64,000 bases of DNA, taken from NCBI GenBank assembly GCA_963669155.1, contig OZ022578.1, forward strand, positions 11,340,230-11,404,229. The letters are read 5' to 3'. Below, piece by piece: positions 1 through 64,000 of the stretch. The position numbers and the translations under genes are program-made. Under the pieces are notes generated by a model that ran no database searches, had not been told where the DNA came from, and saw only the letters and a list, made by a program, of their open reading frames with translations. Position 1 is the stretch's first letter. Every line of letters starts with the position of its first letter. This DNA is from Arbacia lixula (lineage: Eukaryota; Echinodermata; Echinoidea; Arbacioida; Arbaciidae).

Positions 1-158
1 TAGATGTGAGAATTCACACATGAATGGTTCTATCAATTAAGCAATAGCAAGGTTTGTATTAAAGAAAGAAAATGGGAATTCATGTACTCTTCCTGACCAG
101 CGGCACGGCCAAATTGCTCCTGTGTGAATGCAGCGGTATCAATTCACTTGCCTTCTAG
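1..158 (+). other. End of an upstream ATR intron
   Basis: No coding signal. It ends in the pyrimidine-rich acceptor CCTTCTAG directly before exon 1. Confidence 0.6.
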
Positions 159-59125
<58,967 letters not shown>

Positions 59126-61324
59126 ACCGTCTCATCAAAGAGATAATCTGTGTCAGATGTACATTGGCTGGGCTGCATACATGTAGACCGTCTCATCAAA
59201 GAGATAATCTGTGTCAGATGTACATTGGCTGGGCTGCATACATGTAGACCGTCTCATCAAAGAGACAATCTGTGTCAGATGTACATTGGCTGGGCTGCAT
59301 ACATGTAGACCGTCTCATCAGAGAGACAATCTGTGTCAGATGTACATTGGCTGGGCTGCTTACATGTAGACCATCTCATCAAAGAGACAATCTGTGTCAG
59401 ATGTACATTAGCTGGGCTGCCTACATGTAGACTATCTCATCAAAGAGACAATCTGTGTCAGATGTACATTGGCTGGGCTGCCTACATGTAGACGATCTCA
59501 TCAGAGAGACAATCTGTGTCAGATGTACATTGGCTGGGCTGCTTACATGTAGACCATCTCATCAAAGAGACAATCTGTGTCAGATGTACATTGGCTGGGC
59601 TGCTTACATGTAGACCATCTCATCAAAGAGACAATCTGTGTCAGATGTACATTGGCTGGGCTGCCTACATGTAGATCATCTCATCAAAGAGACAATCTGT
59701 GTTAGATGTACATTGGCTGGGCTGCCTACATGTAGATCATCTCATCAAAGAGATAATCTGTGTCAGATGTACATTGGCTGGGTAGCATACATGTAGACCA
59801 TCTCATCAAAGAGACAATCTGTGTCAGATGTACATTGGCTGGGCTGCCTACATGTAGACCGTCTCATCAAAGAGACAATCTGTGTCAGATGTACATTGGC
59901 TGGGCTGCCTACATGTAGACCATCTCATCAAAGAGACAATCTATGTCAGATGTACATTGGCTGGGCTGCCTACATGTAGACCATCTCATCAAAGGGACAA
60001 TCTGTGTCAGATGTACATTGGCTGGGCTGCCTACATGTAGACCGTCTCATCAAAGAGACAATCTGTGTCAGATGTACATTAGCTGGGCTGCCTACATGTA
60101 GACTATCTCATCAAAGAGATAATCTGTGTCAGATGTACATTGGCTGGGCTGCCTACATGTAGACTATCTCATTAGAGAGATAATCTGTGTCAGATGTACA
60201 TTGGCTGGGCTGCCTACATGTAGACCGTCTCATCAAAGAGATAATCTAAGTCAGATGTACATTGGCTGGACAGCATACATGTAGACCATCTCATCAAAGA
60301 GACAATCTGTGTCAGATGTACATTGGCTGGACAGCATACATGTAGACCATCTCATCAAAGAGACAATCTGTGTCAGATGTACATTGGCTGGGTAGCATAC
60401 ATGTAGACCATCTCATCAAAGAGATCATCTGTGTCAGATGTACATTGGCTGGGTAGCATACATGTAGACCATCTCATCAAAGAGACAATCTGTGTCAGAT
60501 GTACATTAGCTGGGCTGCCTACATGTAGACTATCTCATCAAAGAGACAATCTGTGTCAGATGTACATTGGCTGGACAGCCTACATGTAGACCGTCTCATC
60601 AAAGGGACAATCTGTGTCAGATGTACATTGGCTGGGCTGCCTACATGTAGACCATCTCATTAGAGAGATAATCTGTGTCAGATGTACATTGGCTGGGCTG
60701 CCTACATGTAGACCGTCTCATCAAAGAGATAATCTAAGTCAGATGTACATTGGCTGGACAGCATACATGTAGACCATCTCATCAAAGAGACAATCTGTGT
60801 CAGATGTACATTGGCTGGACAGCATACATGTAGACCATCTCATCAAAGAGACAATCTGTGTCAGATGTACATTGGCTGGGTAGCATACATGTAGACCATC
60901 TCATCAAAGAGATCATCTGTGTCAGATGTACATTGGCTGGGTAGCATACATGTAGACCATCTCATCAAAGAGACAATCTGTGTCAGATGTACATTAGCTG
61001 GGCTGCCTACATGTAGACTATCTCATCAAAGAGACAATCTGTGTCAGATGTACATTGGCTGGGCTGCCTACATGTAGAGCATCTCATCAAAGAGACAATC
61101 TGTGTCAGATGTACATTGGTTGGGCTGCCTACATGTAGACCATCTCATCAAAGAGACAATCTGTGTCAGATGTACATTGGCTGGGCTGCCTACATGTAGA
61201 TCATCTCATCAAAGAGACAATCTGTGTCAGATGTACATTGGCTGGGCTGCCTACATGTAGATCATCTCATAAAAGAGATAATCTGTGTCAGATGTACATT
61301 GGGTGGGCTGCCTACATTCATGCT

Positions 61325-61690
61325 AGTTGAATGCTGTTGATGTGTGCATTCAGGTCAACTGTGTAGCTGCCGTTCAAGATCATATTTGTGGATCTCCTTA
61401 TAAAAAATGCTGTTCAAGAAAATTTTTACAAAAAATTGTATATCCGTTCCTGAAGGAAATCTTCATACCACAGTACACTTGCATGCGGTGGTGACACGTT
61501 TGAGTAACAATGCAAATTATCCAGTGGATACACAATCATGGCAATGCTTGCCAGCAGCCAGTTAAGACCTATTTTCACCCTTTGTGTATCAATAGCATTC
61601 ACTCACACACGGTACATATGTACAATTGTTGGATACCCCAAAATAATCTTCTTTTGGGCAGTGAGCGCTGGTCTAAACAAATTGTAGGAC
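61325..61690. repeat. Interspersed repeat R2, copy 2
   Basis: GTTCAAGATCATATTTGTGG, CCTGAAGGAAATCTTCATAC, GTGAGCGCTGGTCT in the same order as 46310-46610. No coding frame. Confidence 0.65.
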
Positions 61691-62114
61691 AAGGGTTAAG
61701 ATACCACACCTGCTGCAAATCTTACGCAGCTACCTTGTCTGTTTTCTTTATCATGCTCATTTAAGCTGAAGTGCAGGCAGAAGATTTATGTCTTCACACT
61801 GTCCTCTTGAGATGTGAAGAGATGAGCAGCAAGAAATGCTAATCTTACAGGTATTTTTGAAGTAGCATTCTTTGCTCCACAAGTGACTGACAACATGTAG
61901 TAAACATTCTAGAGTGTAGATGGAGCAGCTGGAACGATGGTTGTATTGTACCAGTATTTGTTTTTCTGTCGCCTCTGCAAATATATTGGGAGACACATAT
62001 CAGTTTGAATTATGTATGTATGTATGTATGTATGTACGTGAGGGGACACTAGTGTGTCGCAAGAGAATGATAGATACTGTAGAAATGATCCCTAAAAGTA
62101 AAAGTAAAAGTATG

Positions 62115-62115
<1 letters not shown>
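61690..62115. other. Region between ATR and the second Tc1 copy
   Basis: Non-coding, ending in a TATG microsatellite (62010-62035). I saw no AATAAA hexamer between the ATR stop and the Tc1 element, so the polyadenylation site is unclear. Confidence 0.45.
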
Positions 62116-63812
<1,697 letters not shown>

Positions 63813-63815
<3 letters not shown>

Positions 63816-63905
63816 TGTATGTATGTATGTATGTATGTATGTATGTATGTATGTATGTGTGTATGTGTGTGTGCATGTATGTATGTCTGTCTGTCTATCT
63901 GTCTG
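63813..63905 (+). repeat. TATG/TGTG/TCTG microsatellite
   Basis: About 14 TATG units followed by TGTGTG and CTGTCTGTCTATCTGTCTG. It continues the microsatellite split by Tc1 copy 2. Confidence 0.95.
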
Positions 63906-64000
63906 CTAACCCTTTTAGGGCCAGATAGAGTGCTGTTCTCTGGAACATTCGTGGATGACTTGTGGAAAAGGTTGCACACAGAGTGTTAATGTTTCATCAG

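Overview
The window is animal genomic DNA. It has spliced genes with GT-AG introns, about 40% GC, many microsatellites, and animal-type transposons (Tc1/mariner, Penelope-like, foldback elements, MITEs). The only host gene is the 3' two thirds of ATR, the PIKK-family checkpoint kinase, on the + strand. Thirty-nine exons between 159 and 59125 join in one frame: 5,316 coding bases after one leading base, which is 1,771 residues plus a TAG stop. The chain matches vertebrate ATR from the HEAT/UME region through FAT, kinase and FATC. About 870 N-terminal residues must lie upstream. The high similarity to vertebrate ATR and the repeat types suggest an invertebrate deuterostome, perhaps a lancelet; this is inference, and a mollusc or other invertebrate is not excluded.

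Layout. 159-4906: exons 1-7. 4907-20510: a 15.6 kb intron filled by nested transposons. A foldback-like element with long inverted arms built of about 243-bp repeats (5940-20255) is split by an element with a 3-bp TAA duplication (7098-15047), and that in turn carries a shortened relative of the outer element. 20511-28032: exons 8-15, with tandem arrays derived from exon 8 and exon 9. 28152-31228: a Penelope-like insertion with a head-to-head inverted partial copy. 31451-37862: exon 16 present in about 30 tandem copies, one split by an intact Tc1 transposon and the last split by a 733-bp insertion. 37863-39598: a MITE and a second Penelope-like remnant. 39599-59125: exons 17-39. 59066-61315: a 61-bp array grown from the last codons and stop of ATR. 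62117-63813: a second Tc1 copy with a nonsense mutation.

The most striking pattern is that many introns of this one gene contain duplicated pieces of the neighbouring exon together with its splice site. They range from single decayed copies (introns 3, 5, 10, 13, 14, 36), through short arrays (introns 8, 24, 26, 31), to long arrays (about 25 copies after exon 9, about 30 whole copies of exon 16, about 37 copies after the stop). Each copy repeats a donor or acceptor, so the gene is full of decoy splice sites. The exon 16 copies stay open in the ATR frame, but each is 106 bp (3n+1) and separated by only about 21-61 bp. Adjacent copies therefore probably cannot both be used, and one copy per message keeps the frame.

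The mobile elements have clear boundaries: TA duplications for both Tc1 copies, 14-bp and 12-bp duplications for the two Penelope-like insertions, TAA for the element inside the foldback, and a 7-bp duplication for the insertion in the last exon 16 copy. Both Penelope-like insertions carry hammerhead-ribozyme-like cores in both inverted arms. I saw no tRNA, rRNA, CRISPR or bacterial-type feature.
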